A stretch of 32,006 nt of DNA, from contig NZ_BCXE01000040.1 of assembly GCF_001894945.1 (NCBI RefSeq), positions 1 to 32,006 on the forward strand. Direction: 5' to 3'. How positions within the stretch are numbered: the stretch's first letter is position 1; the number at the start of each line of letters is the position of its first letter. The position numbers and the translations under genes were made by a program. The notes under the pieces were generated by a model, which saw only the letters and a list, made by a program, of their open reading frames with translations, was not told where the DNA came from and ran no database searches. This DNA is from Rhodococcus ruber NBRC 15591. GTDB lineage: Bacteria > Actinomycetota > Actinomycetes > Mycobacteriales > Mycobacteriaceae. This document shows positions 17,859 to 27,086 of the stretch, one piece after another.

Positions 17859-19067
17859 ATGGCTTACGACGTTGCCCGGATCCGGGGGTTGATTCCCTCG
17901 CTCGGCGACGGTTGGATCCATCTCGATCCCCAGGCCGGAATGCAGATTCCCGACGCGGTCTCCCGAGCGGTGTCGACGGCATTCCGCAACGCCGCGGCGT
18001 CCCCGGCGGGCCGGCACACCTCCAACCGCCGGAGCGCGTCGCTGCTGCAGGCGGCGCGGGTCGCCGTGGCCGATCTCGTCGGCGGTGACGCGGCCGGTGT
18101 GGTGCTCGGACCGGATCGGGCGGTCCTGCTGGCCTGGCTCGCGGAGTCGCTCAGCTCCCGGCTCGGGCTCGGCACCGGGCTCGTGCTGTCCCGGCTGGAC
18201 GACGAGGCGAACGTGGCGCCGTGGTTGCGCGTCGCGAGCCGGTACGGCGCGCAGGTGCGGTGGGCCGAGGTCGAAATCGAGACGTGCGAGCTGCCGAGCT
18301 GGCAGTTCGAGGAACTGATCACCCCGACGACGCGGCTCGTCGCGCTGACCGCGGCATCGTCGCTGGTGGGGTCCGCGCCGGACGTGCGCGTCGCCGCCGA
18401 CCGGGTCCACGAGGTCGGGGGACTCATGGTGGTCGACGCGGCCGGGGCCGCGCCCTACGCGCACGTCGACATCCACGAGCTCGGCGCCGACGTGCTCGCC
18501 CTCGACGCCTCCGCCTGGGGAGGACCGCAGGTCGGCGCCCTGGTGTTCCGTGACCCGGCGCAGCTCGACCGGATCCCCGCGGTCTCCCTGGATCCGCACG
18601 CCCGCGGTCCGGAGCGGCTCGAAGTCGGCGGCCACCAGTTCGCGATGCTCGCCGGGCTCGTCACGTCCGTCGACTTCCTCGCGGCCCTCGACGACGAGGC
18701 GACGGGTACGCGGCGGGAGCGCCTCGAGACGTCGATCAGCTCGCTCCAGGGCTACCAGGACCAGCTCTTCGAGCGGCTGATGCGCCTGCTGGACAACCTG
18801 CCCGACGTGATGGTGATCGGTCGTGCGTCGAGCCGGGTCCCGACGTTGAGCTTCACCGTCGCGGGGGTGCCGGCCGAGAAGATCGCCGCGCATCTCGCCG
18901 ACCGTCGCATCGCGTCCGTCGCGGTCAGCCGCGGCACGAGTCGTTTGCTCGACTCGCTCGGCGTCAGCGACGAGGGCGGCGCGGTGACCGTCGGACTGGC
19001 CCCGTACACCACCCGCTACGAGCTCGACCAGCTCGTGCGCGAACTGCGCAACCTCACCGCCCCCTGA
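17859..19067 (+). CDS. Class-V aminotransferase-fold protein (Rv3778c-like), Schiff-base lysine missing
   Basis: 402 aa. It follows Mtb Rv3778c through its length and has the fold-type I PLP layout of cysteine desulfurase-like proteins: ANVAPWLR (118-124), VVDAAGAAPY (191-200) with Asp193 that would hold the PLP ring nitrogen, and DASAWGGPQVGAL (216-228). In related enzymes the last motif reads SAYKF.GP and its lysine forms the internal aldimine; here the position is Trp220. The ring-stacking His of the EHHAN motif is also replaced (DDEAN, 114-118). It is thus unlikely to be a normal PLP enzyme; a scaffold or binding role is possible. It is convergent with the oxidoreductase. Confidence 0.88.
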   Translation: MAYDVARIRGLIPSLGDGWIHLDPQAGMQIPDAVSRAVSTAFRNAAASPAGRHTSNRRSASLLQAARVAVADLVGGDAAGVVLGPDRAVLLAWLAESLSSRLGLGTGLVLSRLDDEANVAPWLRVASRYGAQVRWAEVEIETCELPSWQFEELITPTTRLVALTAASSLVGSAPDVRVAADRVHEVGGLMVVDAAGAAPYAHVDIHELGADVLALDASAWGGPQVGALVFRDPAQLDRIPAVSLDPHARGPERLEVGGHQFAMLAGLVTSVDFLAALDDEATGTRRERLETSISSLQGYQDQLFERLMRLLDNLPDVMVIGRASSRVPTLSFTVAGVPAEKIAAHLADRRIASVAVSRGTSRLLDSLGVSDEGGAVTVGLAPYTTRYELDQLVRELRNLTAP

Positions 19068-19082
19068 TCCGGCGGACCGGGA

Positions 19083-20069
19083 TCAGTGCCGGTCGATCCG
19101 CAGCACGACCTTGCCGACGGTATCGGGGGAATCCAGCATCTCGTGGGCCCGCCCGGCCTCGGTGATCGGCACCTCTGCGTGGACGACGGGCCGGACGCGG
19201 GCCTCGGCGATCAAGGGCCACACGTGCTCACGGACCTCCGCGACGATCGTGCTCTTGCCGGAGCGGCCGGTCTCCGGTCGCCCCCGCAGACCCGTGGCGA
19301 GGACGTGCCCCCGCTTGGCGAGCAGCTTGCCGAGATTGAGTTCGCCCTTCGCGCCGCCCTGCATGCCGATCACCACGAGCCGGCCGTCGGGGGCGAGCAC
19401 GTCGACGTTGCGGGACAGGTAGGCCGCGCCCATGTTGTCGAGCACCACGTCGGCGCCGCCGAACGCATTCCGGACCTCGGCGACGAAGTCCTGCGTGCGG
19501 TAGTCGATCGCCAGGTCGGCGCCGAGTTCACGGCAGTAGTCGAGCTTGCCGGCCGAGGCGGTCACCGCGACCTTCGCGCCCAGCGCCTTGCCGACCTGGA
19601 CGGCGTGGGTGCCGATGCCGCCACCGCCGCCGTGCACGAGGAGCACCTCGCCGCGGCGCAGTCCCGCCGCCATCACCACGTTGGACCACACGGTGCAGGC
19701 CACCTCGGGCAGCGACGCGGCCACCGCGAGATCCACCCCCTCGGGTACGGGCAGGACCTGTCCGGCGGGGACGACGACCTGCTCGGCGTAGCCGCCGCCG
19801 GAGAGCAGCGCGCACACCCGGTCGCCGATCGACCAGCCGCTCACGCCCTCGCCGAGCTCGGCGATCACTCCGGAGCATTCGAGGCCCAGGATGTCGCTGG
19901 ATCCGGGCGGCGGCGGGTACAGGCCGCGCCGCTGCAGCAGATCGGCCCGGTTGACGGCCGTCGCGGCCACGTCGATCAGGACCTGTCCGGGACCGGGCGT
20001 GGGGTCGGGCTGTTCGGCCCACTGCATGGCCTCGGGGCCGCCGGGTTCGGTGATCGTGATTGCGCGCAT
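19083..20069 (-). CDS. Zinc-free quinone oxidoreductase (PIG3-like, Rv3777 homologue)
   Basis: 328 aa MDR-family NAD(P)H:quinone oxidoreductase. The N-terminal GroES-like domain has VLIDVAATAVNRADLLQRRG (30-49) and ILGLECSGV (60-68); the Rossmann domain has HGGGGGIGTHAVQ (146-158). AVNRADLLQRRGLYPPPPG is the PIG3/TP53I3-type motif and there is no catalytic zinc Cys/His set. It probably reduces quinones or similar electrophiles. Minus-strand TAGCGT (20082-20077) ends 7 nt before the ATG (leaderless). It is divergent from a MarR gene, the usual layout when a MarR repressor controls a stress-responsive reductase. Position next to the Rv3778c homologue matches Mtb. Confidence 0.9.
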   Translation of the reverse strand: MRAITITEPGGPEAMQWAEQPDPTPGPGQVLIDVAATAVNRADLLQRRGLYPPPPGSSDILGLECSGVIAELGEGVSGWSIGDRVCALLSGGGYAEQVVVPAGQVLPVPEGVDLAVAASLPEVACTVWSNVVMAAGLRRGEVLLVHGGGGGIGTHAVQVGKALGAKVAVTASAGKLDYCRELGADLAIDYRTQDFVAEVRNAFGGADVVLDNMGAAYLSRNVDVLAPDGRLVVIGMQGGAKGELNLGKLLAKRGHVLATGLRGRPETGRSGKSTIVAEVREHVWPLIAEARVRPVVHAEVPITEAGRAHEMLDSPDTVGKVVLRIDRH

Positions 20070-20165
20070 GGGTTCGACGCTATCGCGACACGCCGACGCA
20101 GGGGCGACACGCAGCGAACTGACCAGTGAGTAACACCGGTGGTGGCCTGCCCTTACACTGCCCGC
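20070..20165. promoter_or_regulatory. Divergent control region, oxidoreductase / MarR
   Basis: 96 bp with leaderless-type -10 boxes on both sides: TAGCGT on minus (20082-20077) and TACACT on plus (20154-20159). Candidate operators are a direct repeat GCGACACGC (20085-20093 and 20104-20112), ACTG-AC-CAGT (20118-20127) and the palindrome CACCGGTG (20134-20141), which lies about where the MarR -35 would be. Binding is inferred. Confidence 0.45.
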
Positions 20166-20654
20166 GTGACAGCCGAACCGCATGCCGAACGTCCCGACCC
20201 GCGCTGGCTCGACACGGACGAGCAGCGGGCATGGCGGGCCTACATCGACGGCAATCACCGGCTGATGGATCGACTCAATCGCGACCTGCAGCAGGCCCAC
20301 GGTCTGTCCCTCGCCGAGTACCGGATCCTGGTGCTGCTCTCCGAAGCCCCGGACGGGTCGCTGCGCATGAGCGACCTGGCCGACGGCGTGCTGTCCTCCC
20401 GCAGCCGCCTCACCCACCAGATCCGTCGCATGGAGGCGGCGTCGATGGTGGTGCGCAGTTCCTGCGCCGAGGACGGACGGGGGGTCCTGGCCACTCTCAC
20501 CGACGAGGGCCGGCGCCGCCTCACCGAGGCCGCGCCCACCCACGTCGCCGGGGTGCGCCGCAACCTCGTCGACCTGCTCACGAGGACGCAGATCCGCGCC
20601 CTCTCCGAGATCTTCACCAAGGTGGAGGCGGCCGTCGACGAGCGGTGTGGTTAG
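20166..20654 (+). CDS. MarR-family transcriptional regulator
   Basis: 162 aa from GTG 20166, placed 6 nt after TACACT (leaderless). MarR winged-helix layout: dimerisation helix (RAWRAYIDGNHRLMDRLNRDL), LSLAEYRILVLLSEAPDGSLRMSDLADGV, recognition helix SSRSRLTHQIRRMEAASMV, wing SSCAEDGRGVLATLTDEGRRRL, then a C-terminal helix. It probably represses itself and the divergent quinone oxidoreductase; the ligand is unknown. Its stop codon overlaps the presumed -10 box (TAGGAT, 20652-20657) of the following tRNA gene. Confidence 0.9.
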   Translation: MTAEPHAERPDPRWLDTDEQRAWRAYIDGNHRLMDRLNRDLQQAHGLSLAEYRILVLLSEAPDGSLRMSDLADGVLSSRSRLTHQIRRMEAASMVVRSSCAEDGRGVLATLTDEGRRRLTEAAPTHVAGVRRNLVDLLTRTQIRALSEIFTKVEAAVDERCG

Positions 20655-20664
20655 GATTTGCCAC

Positions 20665-20749
20665 GGAAGCGTGGCAGAGCGGCCGAATGCACTCGCCTTG
20701 AAAGCGAGCGTCGTGAGAGCGACCGGGGGTTCAAATCCCTCCGCTTCCG
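20665..20749 (+). tRNA. tRNA-Ser(TGA)
   Basis: Acceptor GGAAGCG (20665-20671) pairs with CGCTTCC (20742-20748). Anticodon stem CTCGC/GCGAG closes the loop CTTGAAA with anticodon TGA at 20699-20701; a long variable arm and GGTTCAAATCC T-loop are typical of tRNA-Ser. CCA is not encoded. TAGGAT at 20652-20657 lies 7 nt upstream. Confidence 0.96.
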
Positions 20750-20753
20750 CCGG

Positions 20754-20788
20754 AGCCCGCCACCTGTATGTCAGGTGGCGGGCTTCCT
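20754..20788 (+). terminator. Rho-independent-type terminator after tRNA-Ser
   Basis: Perfect 12-bp stem, gcccgccacctg (20755-20766) and caggtggcgggc (20772-20783), loop tatgt, followed by the short T-rich ttcct. Confidence 0.85.
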
Positions 20789-20908
20789 CGTGGGACGGTC
20801 GCGCGGAAAAGTGCTTGTCGCGCGCGTTCGGACGCGCGCAAGTAGCACCACAGCGCGCGGACCCGCCGACAATCCCTGGAACGCGTTCTCGCCTCCTACA
20901 CTGGCGCC

Positions 20909-22255
20909 ATGGTCGGCGCAGCGGTTCGAGCGGCGGCAGCGCTGGCAGTGGGCCTGCTGACCGCCTGCGCGGCGCCGCAACCGGCGGCCGAACGGACCGC
21001 GGTCGACGTGGCCGCCGACGGTTACGTCTACGGCTACGCACCCGTGACGCTCGCGCGGACCCGGGCGAACATGCTCTGCCTGCTACCGGTGAACCGGCTG
21101 CACCACCAGTCCGCGACGGCCGATCCCACCTCGCGTGTCGTCGTCGCTCCCAACGTCGACACGCTGTATTCGATCGCGTGGCTGGATCTTCGCGGCGGTC
21201 CGGTGCTGCTGACCCATCCGGACATGGGAGCCCGGTACTTCGACTTCCAGTTTCTCGACATCTACACCGACGTCTTCGCCAACGTCGGCACCCGGGCGAC
21301 GGGACCGGCGGCCGGTGCCCACGTCGTCGTCCCGCCGGGGTGGGACGGTCCGCTGCCCGCGGACGCGGCCGTCGTCGAGTCGTCCACCTGGGACGCGTGG
21401 ATGATCGGCCGGACGCTCGTGGAGTCGGCGACCGACCTCGAGGCCGCCCGTGCCGCGCAACGGCAGTACTCGCTGACCGTGCTGGCCGCGCCCGTCGCCG
21501 GGGCGCCGCCGCCGCTGCCGCCGACCGCGTGCGGCAGCAATCCCGACCCGCAGGCGCTCGCGGCGTCGGGTCCGCGGTTCTTCGACGAACTGTCGGCGAT
21601 CCTGGCCGCGAATCCGCCCCCGCCGGCGGACGCGCCGCTGCTCGACGAACTCGCGGACCTCGGGGTCCGGCCGGGCGCCCGGCCGAGTACGGGTTCCGCG
21701 GACACCGTCGCCGCACTCGCGACCGGGGTGGTCCGCGGCGAGCGACGCATCCGGGACCTCGTCGACTCGGATCGAGGGTCCGGCGAGGTGTGGCATTCGC
21801 TGCCGACCGCGGGCCGGTACGGCACGGACTACCTCCAGCGCGCGGTCGTCGCGACGATCGGGCTCGGCGCGAACGTGCCGGAGGAGTCGACGTACCACGT
21901 GGCCCGCGTCGCGGCCGACGGAACGACGCTCCGGGGTGAGACCGGCTATCTCCTGCGTTTCCCACCCGGGGGCCTGCCGCCGGTCGACGACCGCGGCTTC
22001 TGGTCCGTCACCGTGTACGGCCCGGACGTGTTCCTCGTCGCCAACCCCGTCGACCGCTACGCCGTCGGCGACCGGACGCCCGGGCTCGTCCGTGGTCCCG
22101 ACGGTGGGCTCGACGTGTGGGTTTCGTCGCGGCCGCCGATTGCGGCCGGCCCGAACTGGCTGCCGGCGCCGCCGGGCGAGTTCGTGCTGATGTTCCGGTC
22201 GTACCTGCCTGCGGACCAGGGCTGGCTTCCGCCGGAACCGGTCCCGCAGCGGTAG
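20909..22255 (+). CDS. DUF1254/DUF1214 lipoprotein
   Basis: 448 aa. The N-terminus is a lipoprotein signal: basic start, hydrophobic stretch, and lipobox LTAC with Cys20. The mature part has the DUF1254 signature (ADGYVYGYAPVTLARTRAN, VVAPNVDTLYSIAWLDLR, then RYFDFQFLDIYTDVFANVGTR) and the C-terminal DUF1214 domain (GFWSVTVYGPDVFLVANPVDRYAVGDR, FVLMFRSYLP). The function of the family is not established. TACACT (20897-20902) ends 6 nt before the ATG, so the message is probably leaderless. A hairpin follows the stop. It probably sits on the outer face of the cytoplasmic membrane. Confidence 0.9.
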   Translation: MVGAAVRAAAALAVGLLTACAAPQPAAERTAVDVAADGYVYGYAPVTLARTRANMLCLLPVNRLHHQSATADPTSRVVVAPNVDTLYSIAWLDLRGGPVLLTHPDMGARYFDFQFLDIYTDVFANVGTRATGPAAGAHVVVPPGWDGPLPADAAVVESSTWDAWMIGRTLVESATDLEAARAAQRQYSLTVLAAPVAGAPPPLPPTACGSNPDPQALAASGPRFFDELSAILAANPPPPADAPLLDELADLGVRPGARPSTGSADTVAALATGVVRGERRIRDLVDSDRGSGEVWHSLPTAGRYGTDYLQRAVVATIGLGANVPEESTYHVARVAADGTTLRGETGYLLRFPPGGLPPVDDRGFWSVTVYGPDVFLVANPVDRYAVGDRTPGLVRGPDGGLDVWVSSRPPIAAGPNWLPAPPGEFVLMFRSYLPADQGWLPPEPVPQR

Positions 22256-22275
22256 CCCGCGTCCTCGTGTCCTGC

Positions 22276-22308
22276 CGTCACCAAGGGCTGCGCTCCGCGT
22301 TGGTGACG
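22276..22308 (+). terminator. Hairpin after the DUF1254 gene
   Basis: A 9-bp perfect inverted repeat, cgtcaccaa / ttggtgacg, with a 15-nt GC-rich loop, 20 bp after the stop; a loose T-containing stretch follows (actttcttg). Confidence 0.6.
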
Positions 22309-22383
22309 AGCCCCACTTTCTTGACCCGCCCCGGTCCGTACTGTGGAATCGGTGTTTCCGAAGTCGGGGGACGAAGGAACTTG

Positions 22384-23355
22384 ATGCTCAGATCTGCGGT
22401 CGCGGCGCTCGTCGCGGCGTTCGTCGTGCCACTGTCCACGCTGTCCGTCGCGTCCGCCGAACCGGCGACGTCCGCGCGGGTGGAGCGGGTCGAGTCCGTC
22501 ACGCCTCGTCGTTCGGCGGTGTTCGTGTACTCGCCGTCGATGCAGCGGGTCGTGCAGGTGCAGGTGCTGCATCCCGCCGGGGACGCGCCGCGCCCGTCTC
22601 TCTACCTGCTCGACGGTGTCAGCGCCGGAGCCGAGTCGGACTACCGCGAGAGTACGTGGACGCAGCGCACGGACATCGTCGACTTCGTCGCCGACAAGAA
22701 CGTGAACGTCGTGCTGCCGGTCGGCGGAACCGCGAGCTACTACACGGACTGGCTCGCCCCGGATCCCGTCCTGGGCGTGAACGCGTGGGAGACGTTCCTG
22801 ACGAAGGAACTGCCGCCGCTGATCGACGCCCGTTTCGCGGGCAACGGCGTCAACGCCGTCGGCGGCCTGTCGATGGGCGCGACGGGGGCGGCGAGCCTGA
22901 TCGCCCGGAATCCGGACCTGTACCGGGGCGTGGCCGCGCTGAGCGGGTGCCTGGACACGTCGAAGGCGTCCGCGCAGGACGCGGTCCGCGGCACCGTCGC
23001 CTACAAGGGCGGCAATCCGGACAACATGTGGGGAGCGCCGGGGGATCCGGCGTGGGCGGCGCACGATCCGTACGTCCTCGCCGAGCGGTTGCGCGGCAAG
23101 GAGATCTTCATCAGCACCGGCAACGGTCTGCCCGGCCCGTACGACGTCGGACCCGATGCGGAGGCCCTCGACGTGGGCGGCCCGCTCGAGGTCGGTGCCT
23201 TCGTGTGCACGATCGGGTTCGACCGGCGACTGCGGGAGCTGCGGATTCCCGCCACGATCGTCTACCGCCCGTACGGCACGCATTCGTGGCCGTACTGGCA
23301 GGACGATCTGCGCACCGCCTGGCCGACGCTCGAGCGTGCACTCGGGCTCGACTGA
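22384..23355 (+). CDS. Secreted mycolyltransferase (antigen 85-like esterase family)
   Basis: 323 aa. It starts with a Sec signal peptide ending ASA|EP (cleavage after about residue 25). The mature N-terminus FVYSPSMQRVVQVQVLHP matches the PSM stretch of antigen 85 proteins. The alpha/beta-hydrolase nucleophile is in GLSMGA with Ser163; the late His is in YGTHSWPYW (His300). These enzymes move mycolic acids between trehalose monomycolate and arabinogalactan or trehalose in the outer envelope. The ATG at 22384 follows GAAGGA at about 8 nt; a TTG directly upstream is possible but less likely. It ends 10 bp from the convergent nucleotidase-like gene. Confidence 0.92.
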   Translation: MLRSAVAALVAAFVVPLSTLSVASAEPATSARVERVESVTPRRSAVFVYSPSMQRVVQVQVLHPAGDAPRPSLYLLDGVSAGAESDYRESTWTQRTDIVDFVADKNVNVVLPVGGTASYYTDWLAPDPVLGVNAWETFLTKELPPLIDARFAGNGVNAVGGLSMGATGAASLIARNPDLYRGVAALSGCLDTSKASAQDAVRGTVAYKGGNPDNMWGAPGDPAWAAHDPYVLAERLRGKEIFISTGNGLPGPYDVGPDAEALDVGGPLEVGAFVCTIGFDRRLRELRIPATIVYRPYGTHSWPYWQDDLRTAWPTLERALGLD

Positions 23356-23365
23356 ACGGGATCGG

Positions 23366-25048
23366 TCAGGGCACCGTGATGCGGTCGGTGGCCGGCGGCG
23401 TGACGGGCGAGTGTGCCGCCAGATAGGCGTTCAGGGCGTCGAGTTCGGCGCCCGCCCCGGTCGTCCGTCGCGCGTGCGTGAACCCGGTGAACCCGTCACC
23501 GCCGTCGGCGAGGAACCCGTTGACGACCACCCGGTACGTCGCGGCCTGCTCGAGCGGGCGGCCCGCGACGGTGACGTCCCGGATCCGGCCGCCCGGCGCC
23601 GCGGCCCGGTCGAGGACGTAGCGCAGCGTGTGCGACGGGGCGAGGATCCGCTCGCGGTTCGCGCCGCCGGCGTCCTGCTGGAACTGTTGTTCGAGGACCC
23701 CGACCAGTTCCGCACCGGTGAGCTCGAGCACCTGCAGCCGGTTCCCGAACGGTTGGGCCGCGTAGGTGTCGCCGTGGGTGACGACGCCGTCCTCGGAATG
23801 CAGCAGGTCGGCGCGCACTCCACCGGGATTGGTGAGGGCGAGCTGCGCCCCGGCGGGTTCGGCGGCCGCCAGCTGCGCGTCCGCGACGAGATTGCCGAGG
23901 GCCGACTCGCCGCCGGCCGTGGTGTCGCGGGTCAGGTCGGCGGCGATGCGGCCGACGAAGCGTTCGGCGACGTCGCGGGACTTGTCGACCGCCCGGTCCA
24001 CGAACTGCTGCGTGCGCGGGTCGGGGGCGATGTCGTGGGTGACGACCTGGTTGAACGCGTGGGTACGGTCGCGCAGCACGTCGCGGCTCTCGCGGTCGAT
24101 GGTCAGGTCCGCGACCGAGACGATGCGTCCGTGTGAGGCGCCCTGCAGTACGGTCCGGGGATTGCCCGCCGGATCCGGGTAGCTGCAGTTGAAACTGTCC
24201 TCGCCGTCCGCGGTGACGACGACATCCACCTTCGGTGACACCCGGGAGGTGAGGGCGCGCGCGGGCCCGGCGGCCGGGTCGCACGGGTCGGTCCCCGCCG
24301 ACGGGGTCAGCGCCCCCTTGTAGAGCAGCACGATCGAGCGGACCCCGAGGGCATCGAGCGCGTCGGCGGTGCGGTCGACGGCCGTGATCTCGTCGGTGAA
24401 CTGCAGGCCGGAGATGTCGTCGCCACGCACCACCTGCGGTGTGTCCTGGGGGGCGACACCGATGACGCCGACCGGCACCCCGTCGACGTAGTCCACGCTG
24501 AACGGCAGGGCCGCGGGACTGCCGTCGGCCTCCGCGACGTTCGCCGCGATCAGCGGGAAGGCGGTTCCGGCGTACTCCTCGTCGTACCGGCAGCCCTCGG
24601 GGTGGCACCCGCCGTCGCGCAGGCGCCGCAACTCGGCGTAGCCGTTGTCGAATTCGTGGTTGCCGAGGGCGGCCGCGGTCACATCGAGGCCGTTGAGCAG
24701 GTCCACGGTGGGTTCGTCGTGGAACATCGCCGATTCGATGGGCGACGAGCCCCACGTGTCGCCGACGGAGTAGAGCACCGAGTTGTCCGCCTGCGCGCGC
24801 AGTTGCCGGACGTAGGCGGCGAGATATGCCGCGCCGCCCGCGGGAACGGACGCGCCGTCGGAACGGACGACCTCGCTGCGGGGACCCTGGGGTGGGAGGA
24901 GGCTGCCGTGCAGGTCGCGGAAGGCGATCAGTCGCAGCGGCAGGGCGTCCGGAGGTAGTGCGGTCGCGGGGACGGCAAGCGACGTCCACAGGACGCCGGT
25001 CAGCAGGGCCGCGGACAAGGTCCACCGGCGTGTCACGCCTGAACCCAT
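23366..25048 (-). CDS. Secreted 5'-nucleotidase/metallophosphatase-like protein with altered metal site
   Basis: 560 aa with a signal peptide (AVPATA|LPP near residue 30). The N-terminal metallophosphatase domain keeps FRDLHG (Asp45, His47), VGDTWG (Asp97) and LGNHEFDNG (Asn130, His131). Later ligand motifs differ: the usual LLHEGG histidine is Tyr243 (LLYKGA), and the usual GHTH is ADGEDSFNC (280-288), with Asp281 and Glu283 in place of the two His. The C-terminal nucleotidase domain (LTNPGGVRADL, YAAQPFGNRLQVLELTGAEL, YRVVVNGFLADGGDGF) is intact and keeps substrate-binding features. ATG 25048 is preferred because CGGAG lies 7 nt upstream; a GTG two codons earlier is possible. Confidence 0.9.
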   Translation of the reverse strand: MGSGVTRRWTLSAALLTGVLWTSLAVPATALPPDALPLRLIAFRDLHGSLLPPQGPRSEVVRSDGASVPAGGAAYLAAYVRQLRAQADNSVLYSVGDTWGSSPIESAMFHDEPTVDLLNGLDVTAAALGNHEFDNGYAELRRLRDGGCHPEGCRYDEEYAGTAFPLIAANVAEADGSPAALPFSVDYVDGVPVGVIGVAPQDTPQVVRGDDISGLQFTDEITAVDRTADALDALGVRSIVLLYKGALTPSAGTDPCDPAAGPARALTSRVSPKVDVVVTADGEDSFNCSYPDPAGNPRTVLQGASHGRIVSVADLTIDRESRDVLRDRTHAFNQVVTHDIAPDPRTQQFVDRAVDKSRDVAERFVGRIAADLTRDTTAGGESALGNLVADAQLAAAEPAGAQLALTNPGGVRADLLHSEDGVVTHGDTYAAQPFGNRLQVLELTGAELVGVLEQQFQQDAGGANRERILAPSHTLRYVLDRAAAPGGRIRDVTVAGRPLEQAATYRVVVNGFLADGGDGFTGFTHARRTTGAGAELDALNAYLAAHSPVTPPATDRITVP

Positions 25049-25054
25049 CCGCAC

Positions 25055-25152
25055 ACTCCGCTCCCTAGCCGACCGGACGAGTGTGCCAACGGTTGGTCAC
25101 GTGATCGCCACCCGCTGATAACGGTTGGGTCTCGTAGACGCTTTCTCGCAGG
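25055..25152. promoter_or_regulatory. Upstream region of the nucleotidase-like gene
   Basis: 98 bp between the aminotransferase stop and the nucleotidase-like start, both on minus. It has the perfect palindrome CCAACGGTTGG (25086-25096) and a repeated half-site AACGGTTGG (25120-25128), 32 bp apart, which could bind a dimeric regulator. No clear -10 was seen. Confidence 0.35.
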
Positions 25153-26238
<1,086 letters not shown>

Positions 26239-26301
26239 CAGCCGATTATGCGCCCGGCGATCACGTGCACTGTCGCGGTGGGTCGTGTCATCGTGGACGG
26301 T

Positions 26302-27009
26302 ATGTCGGGAATCCACACTGCCGCGGCCCGGTTGCCGGACGGGTCGGGGCAGGTACCGCTGACCGTGTTCCGGCCGGAGGGCGCCCTTCGCGGTGGCATC
26401 GTGGTGTTGCACGAATCCCGCGAGTTTCCACCGGCCCTGCTGGCCTTCATGGAGGTGCTGGCTGCCGAGTGCTGGCTGGTCGTGGCACCGCACCTGTTCC
26501 ATCGCGAGTTCACCGAGGACGACGAGGTGTTCGGGCAGAACCTGTTCGACGACGTCGATGCCGCGATGGACTGGTTGGTCCGCAGCGGGGTCTACCCCGA
26601 CGCGGTCGGCGTGATCGGATTCGACGACGCCGGCACGGCGGCGCTCCTCGTCGCCGCGAACCGGCGGGTGGGGGCAGCGGTCACCGTCGCGGCGCACGGC
26701 ATCCTGCAACCGCTGCGGCCCGACGTCCCCGCACTCGTCGAGGCCGTGCGCAGCCTGCAGGCGCCGTGGCTCGGTCTGTACGGCGAAGACGATCCCACGA
26801 CCCCGCCCGGCGACGTCGAGCAGTTGCGCGAGGCGGCCGGACGGGCCGATGCGCCCACCTTGGTGATCGGGTATCCGGGGCTGGCGCATCGACCCGACGA
26901 GCCGCCCGTCGAGCACGACACGGCCGATCCCGAGACCGACCCGGCCGAGGCGGCGATCATCGACGCGCGGCGTCGGATCTTCGACTGGTTCGACTCGAAC
27001 CTGCGCTGA
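26302..27009 (+). CDS. Dienelactone-hydrolase-like alpha/beta-hydrolase, nucleophile changed to Asp
   Basis: 235 aa. DLH-family shape: GGIVVLHESREFPPALLAFMEVLAAECWLVVAPHLF (31-66), then GVIGFDDAGTAAL (103-115) where the family has GFCxGG, LGLYGEDDPTTPP (157-169, candidate Asp) and YPGLAHRP (191-198, His196). The nucleophile-elbow position is Asp108 rather than Cys or Ser. It may be inactive, or use Asp as in epoxide hydrolases and dehalogenases. It is divergent from the aminotransferase; ATG 26302 is preceded by GTGGACGG and a weak -10 (CATCGT, 26289-26294). No membrane segment or signal peptide, so cytoplasmic. Confidence 0.85.
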   Translation: MSGIHTAAARLPDGSGQVPLTVFRPEGALRGGIVVLHESREFPPALLAFMEVLAAECWLVVAPHLFHREFTEDDEVFGQNLFDDVDAAMDWLVRSGVYPDAVGVIGFDDAGTAALLVAANRRVGAAVTVAAHGILQPLRPDVPALVEAVRSLQAPWLGLYGEDDPTTPPGDVEQLREAAGRADAPTLVIGYPGLAHRPDEPPVEHDTADPETDPAEAAIIDARRRIFDWFDSNLR

Positions 27010-27018
27010 CCAGCCGTT

Positions 27019-27048
27019 TTGCGTTTGCTGTCCGAACGTGTGTAATCT
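27019..27048 (+). promoter_or_regulatory. Promoter of tRNA-Ser(GCT)
   Basis: TTGCGT (27019-27024), 18-bp spacer, TAATCT (27043-27048). Transcription would start about 30 nt before the mature tRNA and could read on to tRNA-Arg. Confidence 0.55.
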
Positions 27049-27086
27049 TTCGTCCCGGCGGTTCGAGAGAATCGAAACCCCCCCAG

